NCBI RefSeq assembly: GCF_900009145.1
Contig: NZ_LN889813.1
Span: 11,929 to 75,928 of the forward strand
DNA: 64,000 nt
Source: Planktothrix tepida PCC 9214
Lineage (GTDB): Bacteria; Cyanobacteriota; Cyanobacteriia; Cyanobacteriales; Microcoleaceae
Reading direction: 5' to 3'
In this document: positions 9,628 through 19,174 of the stretch, piece by piece
Position numbering within the stretch: position 1 is the stretch's first letter
Layout: the number at the start of each line of letters is the position of its first letter
Position numbers and translations under genes: made by a program
Notes under the pieces: generated by a model
What the model was told of the DNA's origin: nothing
The model's input: only the letters and a program-made list of their open reading frames with translations
Database searches by the model: none

Positions 9628-10416
9628 TTACTTCAACGGCCACCAGGAGACTTTATCACGGGTCGCACTATAAGTTTCTTTGAGTCCTTCGGGGTCAATG
9701 ACTCGAATGGTGTCTTCTGAAGCATCATTAGATTTAGCTGCTTCAATTAATTTCACTTTTTGCATTCCTTTGAGGACTTGTTCAACAGTGCGGTGGTTTA
9801 ATTGACAGGAACGGGCAATCACATCAATGGGTAAATCAAACGTATAAACGCCATCAGAATGAGGTTGATTTCCTAAACTGCGTTCTTGATAAACTAAGCC
9901 TCTTAATAAAGCAGCAACAGCTTGAGGCGGATAGGAACTGCAATTGAGTAAATGATACTGAAATTTTTCCCGCAGTTCAAAGAATTTATCATAACGCTCC
10001 CGCACGACTTCGCTATTTTCATAAATGGCTTTGAGGGTATCGAGGGGAAGCTTAATCACATCGGTGGTTTTGTAAGCTTCTACTAAGCTGGGAAATGCTC
10101 GACTCATCAGACCAAAACTAAACGGGAGATTTCTCATCCCGAAACATCCCCCCGGATAGCTAATGGTAATAATCCGGTCTAGGGGGGTACTGCGGATAAT
10201 AATTGGCCCGCCACTAATAATAATGTAGAGAACATCTAAAAAAATATGAGGACGAAAAGCCGTATACACAGGACGGTTGGAATAAAGCTTTTCTACCGTG
10301 AGGTCTGGAGGAAGATATTGAGCCAACCATTTAATCTCTAAGTCTTTGAAGAGGTAGTTACTCTCAATCAAAAGTTTTGCTAACTCGATTGCTGCTGAAG
10401 GTGCTTGTGCTGCCAT
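9628..10416 (-). CDS. Crp/Fnr-family transcriptional regulator, CysR-like
   Basis: A 262-residue regulator with an N-terminal effector-binding beta-roll (about residues 30-150, containing YIIISGGPIII and PGGCFGMRNLPFS) and a C-terminal winged helix (about 165-245, IDVIARSCQLNHRTVEQVLKGM). The cyclic-nucleotide phosphate-binding Arg pattern is not obvious, so the ligand is uncertain. The ribosome site AAAGGA precedes ATG 10416. The gene is divergent from the sulfate permease operon. In Synechococcus PCC 7942 a Crp-like gene, cysR, sits in the equivalent sulfate cluster, so a sulfur-related regulatory role is a reasonable inference; this is context-based and not proof of orthology. Confidence 0.72.
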   Translation of the reverse strand: MAAQAPSAAIELAKLLIESNYLFKDLEIKWLAQYLPPDLTVEKLYSNRPVYTAFRPHIFLDVLYIIISGGPIIIRSTPLDRIITISYPGGCFGMRNLPFSFGLMSRAFPSLVEAYKTTDVIKLPLDTLKAIYENSEVVRERYDKFFELREKFQYHLLNCSSYPPQAVAALLRGLVYQERSLGNQPHSDGVYTFDLPIDVIARSCQLNHRTVEQVLKGMQKVKLIEAAKSNDASEDTIRVIDPEGLKETYSATRDKVSWWPLK

Positions 10417-10738
10417 ATTGTCCTTTCTTACTGCGACTTCACCGGATTGATCACCTATATCTGGCCTAGGGGTAGCAATGCTGGGTGTGCAGTTTCTTCC
10501 ACAGTATTTCGGGGTTGAACATCACACCAAGAGGGCTGATTAGACATCCTCCGATTGCACCACTGGATCAACCTACTATTTATCTTGACATGGCAAACGC
10601 ATTGACTGATAAATTCAATTTTTTAATTATTGTAATGTAAATGTATTGAAATTCAAACCGACTTACTATAGAATTCGAGTACAGTCAAAAATGAAAGGCT
10701 GTGTAAATGAATTCCAGCCTAATCTCAGGAGTATGATA
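10417..10738. promoter_or_regulatory. Divergent promoter region, crp-like gene / sbpA operon
   Basis: A 322-base non-coding stretch between two divergent genes; it must hold the promoters of both. The half next to sbpA is AT-rich. The ribosome site CAGGAG at about 10727-10732 supports a start at ATG 10739 and not the earlier in-frame ATGs at 10646 and 10733. No operator could be assigned. Confidence 0.5.
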
Positions 10739-11851
10739 ATGCAAATCCGTTCATCGTTGTCCCCAAAACGTTCCTCTGCTAAATTCTTTGGTTGTGTCCT
10801 TACTGGATTGGCACTCAACACGATGGTGGTTGCTTGCTCTTCACCCAACACCGCCACTAATTCATCTCCTAACACTGCCAATAATCCAGCAACACCCCAA
10901 GCTCAATCGAATAAACCGATTAAACTCACCCTCGTATCCTACGCTGTCACTAAAACTGCCTATGAAAACATCATTCCCAAGTTCGTAGAGCAGTGGAAAG
11001 CTCAAACCGGGCAGACTGTAGAGTTTGAACAAAGTTATGGCGGCTCTGGCTCCCAAACCCGTGCCGTGATTGATGGACTTGATGCCGATGTGGTGGCTTT
11101 AGCTTTAGCTGGAGATACCGCCAAAATCGAGAAAGCCGGACTCATCCAACCGGGTTGGGAAAAAGAACTGCCCAATGATTCCATCGTGCATAAATCCGTT
11201 GCAGCTTTGGTTCTTCGGGATGCCAATCTGGGTGTCAAGGGATGGTCTGATTTGACCCGTGATGATATTCAAGTGATTACCGCCAACCCCAAAACTTCCG
11301 GTGGAGCCAAGTGGAACGTTCTGGCTTTGTGGGGTAGTGTTACCCAAGCCGGAGGAACGGAATCAGAAGCTCAAAGCTTTCTTGAAACTGTGTTTAGTCG
11401 TGTTCCTGTTCTGCCGAAAGATGCTCGTGAAGCCAGTGATGTGTTCTACAAACAAGGTCAAGGGAATGTCTTAATTAATTATGAAAATGAAGTGATTTTA
11501 GCATCTCAAAAAGGAGATAAACAACCTTATATTGTGCCGACGGATTATAACATTTCGATTGATAATCCTGTGGCTGTGGTTGATGCCAATGTAGACAAAC
11601 ATGGAACCCGCGCAGTGGCAGAAGCCTTTACCAAATTCTTATTTACACCTGAAGCACAACGAGAGTTTGCCAAAGTCGGATTTCGACCCGTTGAACCAAC
11701 CGTTGAAGCGGAATTTGCCAGCCAATTTCCTAAAGTCGAAAAACTGTTTACTGTTCAAGATTTAGGTGGCTGGAAACAGGTAGATACTCAATTTTTTGCG
11801 GATGGAGCATTTTTTGATCAAATGCAATCTAAAATCGCTCAATCTAAATAG
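10739..11851 (+). CDS. sbpA: Sulfate-binding periplasmic lipoprotein
   Basis: A 370-residue solute-binding protein of the sulfate/thiosulfate family. The N-terminus has a basic segment, a hydrophobic core and a lipobox-like end at MVVACSS, so it is probably exported and lipid-anchored. Family features are LTLVSYAVTKTAYENI, SYGGSGSQTRAVIDGL and ITANPKTSGGAKWNVLALWG, the last matching the anion-binding segment of sulfate binders. A Thr/Asn/Pro linker follows the lipobox. It is the first gene of the operon sbpA-NIL-cysT-cysW-cysA. The start was chosen from CAGGAG seven bases upstream. It would deliver sulfate to the CysT/CysW/CysA transporter, supplying sulfur for cysteine and Fe-S clusters. Confidence 0.9.
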   Translation: MQIRSSLSPKRSSAKFFGCVLTGLALNTMVVACSSPNTATNSSPNTANNPATPQAQSNKPIKLTLVSYAVTKTAYENIIPKFVEQWKAQTGQTVEFEQSYGGSGSQTRAVIDGLDADVVALALAGDTAKIEKAGLIQPGWEKELPNDSIVHKSVAALVLRDANLGVKGWSDLTRDDIQVITANPKTSGGAKWNVLALWGSVTQAGGTESEAQSFLETVFSRVPVLPKDAREASDVFYKQGQGNVLINYENEVILASQKGDKQPYIVPTDYNISIDNPVAVVDANVDKHGTRAVAEAFTKFLFTPEAQREFAKVGFRPVEPTVEAEFASQFPKVEKLFTVQDLGGWKQVDTQFFADGAFFDQMQSKIAQSK

Positions 11852-11911
11852 AAAATGGCACAATTTTGCTCCCCTGTATCACTCTATACTTCTTGATTTA
11901 AGGAGAATAAG

Positions 11912-12238
11912 ATGTCTTTAAATTCAACAAAATTCGAGTCCGATGATACTAATTTATCTGTGTTTACTGCCAGAGAAAAGTATCAATTTATTTCTCGAAT
12001 TCGAGTCAGAATTCCTAAAGAATACCATCAAGAACCCGTGATTTCTCGTCTAGCTTCTAATTACGGTTTAGAAGTGAATATTAGGGGAGCCATTTTAGGT
12101 CAGAATGCCCGGGAAGATGGTTGGTTTGATTTAGTCCTGAAAGGAACCCCCCAACAAATCGATAGTGCCATGATTTATCTTTCTGATCTCGATGTTGAAG
12201 TTTGGCAAGACTCAAAAACAGAAGTAGATGGCTGGTAA
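11912..12238 (+). CDS. NIL-domain protein of the sulfate operon
   Basis: A 108-residue protein whose residues 25-105 (SRIRVRIPKEYHQEPVIS, then FDLVLKGTPQQIDSAMIYL) match the NIL domain, a ferredoxin-like fold also found at the C-terminus of some methionine-transporter ATPases, where it binds substrate. Here it stands alone, 60 bases after sbpA and 32 bases before cysT, with AAGGAG just upstream of its start. This position between the sulfate-binding protein and the permease suggests a regulatory or sensing role in sulfate uptake. That role is inferred from position only. Confidence 0.75.
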   Translation: MSLNSTKFESDDTNLSVFTAREKYQFISRIRVRIPKEYHQEPVISRLASNYGLEVNIRGAILGQNAREDGWFDLVLKGTPQQIDSAMIYLSDLDVEVWQDSKTEVDGW

Positions 12239-12270
12239 ATAGTCAAGTATTTGTAGAGTATTAAGTATTT

Positions 12271-13143
12271 ATGAGGATTCCTGTAGCCCAGTTTAACACT
12301 CAAAAACCCGCTTTCAATAACGCCTTAAAAAAACTTTGGAGGCGGTTTTCTTTTCCGTGGGTTTTTACCTTTTTCTATCTGATTGTCATGTTAATTCTGC
12401 CCTTTACAGCATTAATTAGACAATCCCTAATGGTATCTCCCCAGGAATTCTGGAATATTGCCTTTAGTCCCGTTGCTATTTCGGCTTATAACGTTAGCTT
12501 TGTAACGGCATTAGCCGCAGGGGCAATGAATGGACTGATGGGGACTTTAATCGCTTGGGTGTTAGTTCGTTATCAATTTCCAGGGAAAAAATTAATCGAT
12601 GCTGCCGTTGATTTACCCTTTGCTTTACCGACTTCCGTTGCGGGTTTAGTTTTAGCAACGGTTTATAGCGATAAAGGGTGGATCGGACAATTTTTTGCCC
12701 CCTTTGGGATTAAAATTGCCTTCACCCGTTTAGGGGTTTTCGTTGCCATGTTGTTTATTTCGTTGCCTTTCGTGGTGCGAACTTTACAACCTGTTATGCA
12801 AGAAATGGAACGAGAAACAGAAGAAGCAGCTTGGTCATTAGGTGCATCTCAATTTCAAACCTTTTTAAGAGTTTTACTCCCCCCCTTAATGCCTCCTATT
12901 CTAACCGGAATTGCCCTCGGTTTTTCCCGTGCAGTAGGAGAATACGGTTCAGTGGTGATTATTTCTTCGAGTATTCCCTTTAAAGATTTAATTGCCCCTA
13001 TTTTAGTCTTTCAACGCTTAGAACAATATGATTATGTCGGTGCAACCGTCGTTGGTGCAGTTTTATTGATCATTTCATTGTTCTTATTAGTGTTAATTAA
13101 TACACTGCAACATTGGGGACGTCGTTATTCTCTCAAAAGTTAA
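12271..13143 (+). CDS. cysT: Sulfate ABC transporter permease CysT
   Basis: A 290-residue inner-membrane permease with about six hydrophobic segments. The ABC-permease EAA loop is visible as [21 protein letters not shown] (about residues 190-210), which contacts the CysA ATPase. [13 protein letters not shown] and [14 protein letters not shown] are typical of the CysT/CysU subfamily. It would pair with CysW, encoded 51 bases downstream, to form the sulfate channel. The start lacks a strong ribosome site, but the frame is clean and length is normal for the family. Confidence 0.9.
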   Translation: MRIPVAQFNTQKPAFNNALKKLWRRFSFPWVFTFFYLIVMLILPFTALIRQSLMVSPQEFWNIAFSPVAISAYNVSFVTALAAGAMNGLMGTLIAWVLVRYQFPGKKLIDAAVDLPFALPTSVAGLVLATVYSDKGWIGQFFAPFGIKIAFTRLGVFVAMLFISLPFVVRTLQPVMQEMERETEEAAWSLGASQFQTFLRVLLPPLMPPILTGIALGFSRAVGEYGSVVIISSSIPFKDLIAPILVFQRLEQYDYVGATVVGAVLLIISLFLLVLINTLQHWGRRYSLKS

Positions 13144-13194
13144 GATTTTTTCCCTGATGATTCTTGTCTAATATTCATTGATGATTTACTCTTT

Positions 13195-14034
13195 ATGTTA
13201 TCCCGTTCATCCATCAAACCTGATAGTTCTCATCCTCTCCCTTGGGTTCAATGGCTTTTAATTGGCATTGCTTTACTCTATCTGGCTTTGGTTTTATTTA
13301 TTCCAGCAATAGCCGTTTTTTATGAAGCCTTTCATAAAGGAACCCAAGAGTTTATCACCGCCATCAATACCCGCGATTTTCAAAGCGCAATGCAACTGAC
13401 TTTAATCATTGCATTGATTGTTGTTCCTCTTAATACTTTATTTGGACTCTGTGCCGCTTGGGTGATTGCTCGAAATCAATTTCCGGGTCGTACCTTATTA
13501 ATCAGTATTATTGACCTACCCTTTGCCATTTCTCCCGTGGTAGCCGGGTTAATGATTGTGCTGTTATATGGTCGTAATGGTTGGTTTGGTGCAGCGTTAC
13601 AAAATGCTGATATTAAAGTATTATTTTCTCTCCCCGGAATGGTACTGGCTACGCTATTTGTTTCTTTACCTTTTGTCGCTAGAGAAGTGATTCCTGTTTT
13701 AGAAGAAGTGGGTTCAGAACAGGAAGAAGCCGCCCGAACTTTAGGAGCTCAAGATTTCCAAATCTTTTGGCGTGTGACCCTTCCCAATATTAAATGGGGT
13801 TTACTTTATGGTGTTCTATTAACCAATGCTAGAGCTATGGGTGAATTTGGAGCAGTCGCCGTTGTTTCTGGATTAATTGCAGGTCGAACTTTAACCTTAC
13901 CAACCTTTGTGGAACAAGCCTACAAAAATTATCAAACCGAAGCCGCCTTTGGTGCCGCCACCATTTTAGCGCTACTCGCCTTAGTCACTTTAGTTCTCAA
14001 AGAAATCTTAGAGAGAAAAACCAGTCGTCGTTAA
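13195..14034 (+). CDS. cysW: Sulfate ABC transporter permease CysW
   Basis: A 279-residue permease paralogous to CysT, with about six membrane segments. The EAA loop is EEAARTLGAQDFQIFWRVTLP (about residues 178-198). IIDLPFAISPVVAGLMIVLLYG and NARAMGEFGAVAVVSG identify the CysW subfamily. It lies 47 bases before cysA in the same operon and completes the transmembrane pair of the sulfate importer. Confidence 0.9.
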   Translation: MLSRSSIKPDSSHPLPWVQWLLIGIALLYLALVLFIPAIAVFYEAFHKGTQEFITAINTRDFQSAMQLTLIIALIVVPLNTLFGLCAAWVIARNQFPGRTLLISIIDLPFAISPVVAGLMIVLLYGRNGWFGAALQNADIKVLFSLPGMVLATLFVSLPFVAREVIPVLEEVGSEQEEAARTLGAQDFQIFWRVTLPNIKWGLLYGVLLTNARAMGEFGAVAVVSGLIAGRTLTLPTFVEQAYKNYQTEAAFGAATILALLALVTLVLKEILERKTSRR

Positions 14035-14081
14035 CCTGTTTTATCACAATTAAAATTTCACTTTTTTTATTTTGAGGTGCT

Positions 14082-15125
14082 ATGAGTATTATCATTAAAA
14101 ACGTTTCTCAAGTGTTCGGTAATTTTCAAGCTTTAGACGATATCAACTTGGAAATTAAAGATGGAACATTAGTTGCCTTACTAGGGCCTTCGGGTTCGGG
14201 AAAGTCAACTTTATTAAGAGCGATCGCCGGATTAGAACCCCCCAACAGTGGACAAATTATTATCAATGGTAACGATACCACCCATTTAGATGTCAGAAAG
14301 CGAAATATTGGATTTGTATTCCAACATTATGCCCTGTTTAAACATCTGACTGTTCGCCAAAATATCGCTTTTGGTTTAGAAATTCGCAAACATCCTCGGC
14401 AAAAAGTTAAAGCCAGAGTTGAAGAATTGTTAGAATTAATTCAGTTAACCGGATTAGGAAATCGTTATCCATCTCAACTGTCTGGGGGTCAACGTCAACG
14501 GGTAGCTTTAGCTCGTGCTTTAGCGGTTCAACCCGAGGTTTTATTACTTGATGAACCCTTTGGAGCCTTAGATGCCAAAGTGCGCTTAGAATTGCGGAGT
14601 TGGTTACGACAATTGCATGATGAAGTTCATGTCACTAGCGTTTTTGTGACCCATGACCAAGAAGAAGCAATGGCGGTAGCCGATGAAATTGTTGTCATGA
14701 ATCAAGGCAAAATAGAACAGGTGGGAACCCCCTCAGAAATTTATGATCAACCAGCGACACCTTTTGTGATGCAATTTATCGGAACTGTTAATGTATTACC
14801 CAGTCATGCTTCCCTTTTCCAAGATGTGGGCTTAGTGGCTCCTACTACTTCTAATATTTTTATTCGTCCCCATGATCTTGAACTTCACATCACCAATCAC
14901 TTAGATTTGAGGTCTCCAGCTTTAGTTAAACGGATCACTCATTTAGGATGGGATATTCAAGTGGATTTAATCTTAGCTGATGAGCGTCAAATTGTTGCCC
15001 ATTTAACGAAAGAACAGTTTACCAAACTACAACTTCAAGCGGGCGATGAAGTTTTTGTGGAACCGAAACGAGGATATAACGGTGAAACCTGCGAAATTCT
15101 ACTAGCGGGACTTCAACAAGCATAA
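14082..15125 (+). CDS. cysA: Sulfate ABC transporter ATPase CysA
   Basis: A 347-residue ABC ATPase. Walker A is GPSGSGKST near residue 35, the signature [15 protein letters not shown] near 133 and Walker [12 protein letters not shown] near 155, followed by the switch His in [16 protein letters not shown]. Residues about 235-345 form a TOBE-like regulatory domain typical of CysA. The ribosome site GAGGTG precedes the ATG. It is the last gene of the operon and powers sulfate import through CysT and CysW. Confidence 0.92.
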   Translation: MSIIIKNVSQVFGNFQALDDINLEIKDGTLVALLGPSGSGKSTLLRAIAGLEPPNSGQIIINGNDTTHLDVRKRNIGFVFQHYALFKHLTVRQNIAFGLEIRKHPRQKVKARVEELLELIQLTGLGNRYPSQLSGGQRQRVALARALAVQPEVLLLDEPFGALDAKVRLELRSWLRQLHDEVHVTSVFVTHDQEEAMAVADEIVVMNQGKIEQVGTPSEIYDQPATPFVMQFIGTVNVLPSHASLFQDVGLVAPTTSNIFIRPHDLELHITNHLDLRSPALVKRITHLGWDIQVDLILADERQIVAHLTKEQFTKLQLQAGDEVFVEPKRGYNGETCEILLAGLQQA

Positions 15126-15129
15126 GGAC

Positions 15130-15236
15130 TGCTATAGATGATAATGATTATATAGCAAGCAAATAACGTTAAAGAATGAATATTGAATTGGGTGATCGCA
15201 CTGATTTATGAACCCAAATAACTGGAGTGCGATCAC
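15130..15236 (+). terminator. Two inverted repeats after cysA, possible transcript end
   Basis: The first (15130-15157) pairs TGCTATA with TATAGCA across a 14-base loop. The second (15192-15236) pairs GTGATCGCACT with AGTGCGATCAC, a perfect 11-bp match across 23 bases. Neither is followed by a clear T-run, so they are atypical as intrinsic terminators. They may stabilise the 3' end of the sulfate operon mRNA. Confidence 0.4.
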
Positions 15237-15353
15237 TATTCAAACAAAAAGAGGGGGTCAGAGGAAGAAGCCAGAAAAATCTAGCCCTAACATGAAATCA
15301 CCGAATCTCAATGGCTGGACATGGATTCTGGTTATGTCATTGACCCCAATTGT

Positions 15354-15953
15354 TTAGCTGATAGAAACCGGCTGAGATTCCCGTTCAAAAAAGAGTTCCT
15401 TAGCGGTTTTTTCTGCTTTTAAAGCTCCATAAAAACCCGCTTCGGCTTCAATTTCATCTACCAACTCCCACGCTTCAGCCGCAGCTTTAGAATCATTACC
15501 AGAGGTGGCGGAAATAGAACGAGCATTCGAGATGGCTTCCTGAAGCTTTTGTTGGAGATAGGCTAATTTAGGATTTTCCAGGAAATCACCTTGCATTAAA
15601 ATATCGGTGACTGAAATAATCCCCAATAATTCCCCTTGAATAACCGGAGCTCGCCAAATTCCTGTATTGGCAAATAAGCGGGCTACATATTCCAGATTCA
15701 GATCAGGATTGACCACAATACAAGGTTTACTCATAATTTCGTAAACTCGCACCTGTTTGGGGTCTTTTCCGTAAGCCACGACTTTAGCAATAATATCCGT
15801 TTCCGTGACAATGCCATAGGCATCTTCTGGATGACGAGCTTCAACAATCAGTGCCCGAACTTCTTTTAAGCGCATCAGTCGAACAGCTTCGGCTACGGTT
15901 GCAGAACCTCGAATTATGGCGACTTCTTGTGTCATAATATCCTTGGCTTTCAT
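15354..15953 (-). CDS. CBS-domain protein with a CP12-like tail
   Basis: The start at ATG 15953 is supported by AAGGAGG eight bases upstream; an ATG at 16049 would add 32 unlikely residues. The product has about 199 residues. Two CBS motifs (about 1-125: KAKDIMTQEVAIIRGSATV and YEIMSKPCIVVNPDLNLE) form a Bateman module that usually binds adenine nucleotides. The C-terminus contains AAAEAWELVDEIEAEAGFY, close to the AWD-VEE-L core of CP12, the redox linker that controls GAPDH and phosphoribulokinase. The CP12 cysteine pairs are absent here. CBS-CP12 fusions are known in cyanobacteria; this one would be a nucleotide-responsive, not redox-responsive, variant by inference. Confidence 0.75.
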   Translation of the reverse strand: MKAKDIMTQEVAIIRGSATVAEAVRLMRLKEVRALIVEARHPEDAYGIVTETDIIAKVVAYGKDPKQVRVYEIMSKPCIVVNPDLNLEYVARLFANTGIWRAPVIQGELLGIISVTDILMQGDFLENPKLAYLQQKLQEAISNARSISATSGNDSKAAAEAWELVDEIEAEAGFYGALKAEKTAKELFFERESQPVSIS

Positions 15954-16071
15954 AATTTCCTCCTTGGGTTGTTCTAAGCCAAATTTAGGAGTTATGAGTA
16001 GCTGCAATAAACGGTTCTCAATTTGAGAACAAACTTGACTTCGATTCAATCAGATTGATTAGGAATCTCAC

Positions 16072-16109
16072 AATAATCCCCATCCAACTAGCCTTGGATT
16101 GGGATTATT
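16072..16109. other. Strong inverted repeat upstream of the CBS-CP12 gene
   Basis: Arms of 16 bases (AATAATCCCCATCCAA and TTGGATTGGGATTATT) pair with a single mismatch around a 6-base loop. The centre lies about 137 bases upstream of the CBS-CP12 start at 15953. It could be an mRNA leader hairpin, a terminator for genes entering from the right, or a protein-binding palindrome. Confidence 0.6.
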
Positions 16110-16238
16110 TCTTAAGTCTGATTGGATCATTTTTTCTGAAATACTGAGGAAGCTTGATATTAATAGCCAGGTTGAAAAAAAGTCGATTTTTCTTTCAGAT
16201 AAAAATTTATGTCAAGCATTTAAGGCAACACTTTAACT

Positions 16239-16346
16239 TTAAAAACAGAGTATCATTAAAACTCCTAAGAAACAAGCCTTAAATTGTGAAATAATCATTA
16301 AAAAAGCATCAATAAATAAAAACAATAGAATTTCAATTATTTTCAT
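16239..16346 (-). CDS. Possible small hydrophobic peptide (35 aa)
   Basis: ATG 16346 is preceded by AAGGGAG at close spacing and the frame ends at TAA 16239, giving 35 residues. Nearly the whole length is hydrophobic (EILLFLFIDAFLMII, then FLGVLMILCF), so it would be a membrane peptide. It lies in the otherwise empty AT-rich stretch of 566 bases between the end of modBC and the CBS-CP12 gene, on the same strand as both. The region is AT-rich, which makes chance hydrophobic frames common, so the call rests mainly on the ribosome site. I do not recognise a family. Confidence 0.3.
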   Translation of the reverse strand: MKIIEILLFLFIDAFLMIISQFKACFLGVLMILCF

Positions 16347-16519
16347 AAATCTCCCTTACTTTACTAAAATAAAAAATTGGAACAATACTGAAGTAAATTC
16401 AATTAAACCTAAAGGTAGACACGCGGATCTGTCCCCAACTAAATCTTAATATTTTATCAGAGAATTTTATGGATAAAATCTCTACATTCTTTTAACCCCT
16501 TGTTAGAGATTAAACTTCT

Positions 16520-18358
16520 TTATTCCGACATTAAAAATAACCGTAAAGAATGTAACTGCACCAACCAAGGAAAAGGACGATCTTTTAAAGTTGCCCATTT
16601 TTCTTTAAAAACTTCAGCTTGTAAATGATAATCTTCCAAATTCTCCGGTGGAGAAGCTAACTTAAGATATAACGTGATCCGATGTTGGGTTTCATTGGTA
16701 TTAGCTAACCAACAGGGAAAAGTATTGTCTAAACTTGGATCTGTAGGAAAACTTAATTGATGGGCACGAATTCCCACATAAGCTAGAGGTTCTTGAATGG
16801 GTTCAATTACTCGTAACCTACACCCCCAATCTAACGCTTCTATAGTTTGAAAATCGTGGCTAATTGCTCGAGAAAAGTTTTTACATTCAGTGAGTTGAGC
16901 CGTGCGAAAATTAGGAGGATGCTCAAAAATGTTTTGTTTAATATCAAATGCGATCGCTTTTCCCTGATCCATGACTAAAAGATTCTCACAAATTCGATAA
17001 GCCTCCTCTAAATTATGAGTAACAAATAATGTAACTCCTCGATAAAAAGATAACAGAGAAATTAATTGATGTTCGAGTTGACTTCGTAAATAGGTATCTA
17101 GGGCAGAAAACGGTTCATCTAATAATAATATTTCCGGTTGACTTGCTAAAGCTCTGGCTAATGCAACTCGCTGTTGTTGACCCCCCGATAGTTGGCGAGG
17201 ATAACGATTTCCTAATGCTTCTAAATGAACCTGAGCTAACAAGGTTCCAACAGCAGCCTGAATTTTATTTTTAGACATTCCTTTGGGTAAGCCAAAGGCA
17301 ATATTTTGAGCCACTGTCCAATGGGGAAATAAAGCATAGTTTTGAAATAAAAAACCCACCCGGCGCTCACAGGGGGGTAAATTAATTCCGTTTTCAGAAT
17401 CAAATAAAACCTGTCCATTCAAAATAATTTGACCTCGATCCGGTGTTTCTATCCCCGCAATACACCGCAAAACCATGCTTTTTCCTGCACCCGATCCCCC
17501 CAACAATCCTAAAGGACGATCATCACTATTAAAAGCAACTTCTAACTCAAAACCTGGTAATTTCTTCTGAATATTAATCGATAAATAGGGAGGTGTTGAG
17601 GAATCGGAAATCAGGGAAGAGATCATAAATTCGTGATCAAGCTCTGATCTGAAATCCGACCTTTGGAAAGATGGGTTAGAATAGGGCCCTATCCCTTTCT
17701 TTTTCGTTCCATTTTCCCACAGGTTAACAACTGTAATGGCTGAGAAAGAAACGGTGAGAATCACTAACACCCAAATCCAAGCTTCTTTCATCGCCCCTGC
17801 TTCCACTGCGAAATAAATCGCCATCGGAATCGTTTGAGTTTCCCCTGGAATATTCCCCGCAATCATTAAGGTGGCGCCAAATTCCCCTAATGCCCGACAA
17901 AATGCCAAAATGGTTGCAGCTAGAATACCGGGTAAAGCCAAGGGTAAAGCAATTCGCCAAAAAATAGTAATTTCAGAACCGCCTAAAGTTCTAGCAACTT
18001 GTAAAAGGGTGCGATCAATTTGTTTAAAGGCCCCCAATGCGGTTTTGTACATTAAGGGAAACGCCACAACCGTTGCGGCAATTACGGCGGCATACCAAGT
18101 AAAAACCAAGTTGATATTAAAGGGCGATAATAGTTGTCCGAGGGGGCCGTTTTTACCACAGAATAATAGTAATAAAAAACCCACAACGGTAGGCGGTAAA
18201 ATTAAAGGGGAAATAAAAACCCCCTCTATAATTGATTTCCCTTTTCCCCGATAGTTCAACATCCAATAAGCCGCCAGGATGCCTAAAAAGAAGGTAATGA
18301 ATGTAGCAATTGAAGCGGTTTTAAGGGAAATCCAGAGGGGAGAAAGATCTAAAGACAT
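16520..18358 (-). CDS. modBC: Molybdate ABC transporter, fused permease-ATPase ModBC
   Basis: A 612-residue fusion. Residues about 1-225 are ModB: five to six membrane segments with the EAA-type loop QVARTLGGSEITIFWRIALP and FCRALGEFGATLMIAGN. Residues about 255-610 are ModC: Walker A GGSGAGKSM near 288, signature [15 protein letters not shown] near 390, Walker B LLLDEPFSALD near 415 and the switch His in LFVTHNLEEAYR, followed by a C-terminal regulatory segment. Walker A has Met after GKS where Thr is usual, a tolerated variation. Such fusions are known in cyanobacteria. It lies 18 bases after modA, clearly one operon. It would import molybdate for the nitrogenase encoded upstream. Confidence 0.92.
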   Translation of the reverse strand: MSLDLSPLWISLKTASIATFITFFLGILAAYWMLNYRGKGKSIIEGVFISPLILPPTVVGFLLLLFCGKNGPLGQLLSPFNINLVFTWYAAVIAATVVAFPLMYKTALGAFKQIDRTLLQVARTLGGSEITIFWRIALPLALPGILAATILAFCRALGEFGATLMIAGNIPGETQTIPMAIYFAVEAGAMKEAWIWVLVILTVSFSAITVVNLWENGTKKKGIGPYSNPSFQRSDFRSELDHEFMISSLISDSSTPPYLSINIQKKLPGFELEVAFNSDDRPLGLLGGSGAGKSMVLRCIAGIETPDRGQIILNGQVLFDSENGINLPPCERRVGFLFQNYALFPHWTVAQNIAFGLPKGMSKNKIQAAVGTLLAQVHLEALGNRYPRQLSGGQQQRVALARALASQPEILLLDEPFSALDTYLRSQLEHQLISLLSFYRGVTLFVTHNLEEAYRICENLLVMDQGKAIAFDIKQNIFEHPPNFRTAQLTECKNFSRAISHDFQTIEALDWGCRLRVIEPIQEPLAYVGIRAHQLSFPTDPSLDNTFPCWLANTNETQHRITLYLKLASPPENLEDYHLQAEVFKEKWATLKDRPFPWLVQLHSLRLFLMSE

Positions 18359-18376
18359 GGGTTTAAGTAAATCACT

Positions 18377-19174
18377 TTAACTAGCTTTGCTAAATCCGTA
18401 TTTTTGAAAGATTTTCATGCCGCGATCGCTCGCTAAAAACTGCACATATTCTTTAGCCGAGGCTGGATCTTTACTACTTTTTAAAACTGCAACTGGATAA
18501 ACAATTGGGGAATGGAGATTGGCAGGTGCAGTTGCTACAATTTTGACTTGATTTGAAAGTTTAGCATCCGTTGTATAAACAACCCCGGCATCAGCATTCC
18601 CACTTTCTACCGCCGCCAAAACATTTCGCACATTATTGCCTAAAACCAGTTTAGGTTTAATCGCGTCTAAAATGCCTAAATTTTTAAACACTTCTTCAGC
18701 ATATTGTCCGGCGGGTACACTTCTCGGTTCACCTACAGCAATTCGCTTAATTTTAGCATCGGTTAAATTTCTAAAACTGGTAATACCTGTGGAATTTTTG
18801 GGAACAATTAAGACCAGGTTGTTGGTCAAAACATTACGCCGAGTTTCGGGAATAATCAGATTTTTTTCCTGTAAAGCATCCATCTGTTTTTTAGCGGCTG
18901 AGAAAAAGATATCCGCAGGTGCACCATTTTCAATTTGTTGTTGCAATGTTCCCGAAGCCCCAAAATTATAGTTAACAGCAACCTTGGAGTGAATTTGCTG
19001 ATACGCGGGCTTAATTTCTTCTAGGGCTTCTTTTAAACTAGCCGCCGCCGATACGAGTAAGCTAGAGTTCGTTTGAGCTAACAGAGGCGTTTGGTTAATG
19101 ACTCGAATCCCCATCGTTAGGATTAACGTCATTAAAATTGTGGCTAGAAACGTTACAAGCCGTCTTTTTTTCAT
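18377..19174 (-). CDS. modA: Molybdate-binding periplasmic protein ModA
   Basis: A 265-residue solute-binding protein with a signal peptide (basic MKKRR, then hydrophobic to about residue 33). The mature part shows ModA hallmarks: LLVSAAASLKEALEEI, NFGASGTLQQQIENGAPADIFFSA, and later GNADAGVVYTTDAK. It captures molybdate (and usually tungstate) for ModBC, encoded directly downstream. It is separated from the divergent mop gene by 362 bases. It lies on the same strand as the nif genes, but the unknown gene, mop and the terminator-like hairpin intervene, so it probably has its own promoter. Confidence 0.92.
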   Translation of the reverse strand: MKKRRLVTFLATILMTLILTMGIRVINQTPLLAQTNSSLLVSAAASLKEALEEIKPAYQQIHSKVAVNYNFGASGTLQQQIENGAPADIFFSAAKKQMDALQEKNLIIPETRRNVLTNNLVLIVPKNSTGITSFRNLTDAKIKRIAVGEPRSVPAGQYAEEVFKNLGILDAIKPKLVLGNNVRNVLAAVESGNADAGVVYTTDAKLSNQVKIVATAPANLHSPIVYPVAVLKSSKDPASAKEYVQFLASDRGMKIFQKYGFSKAS

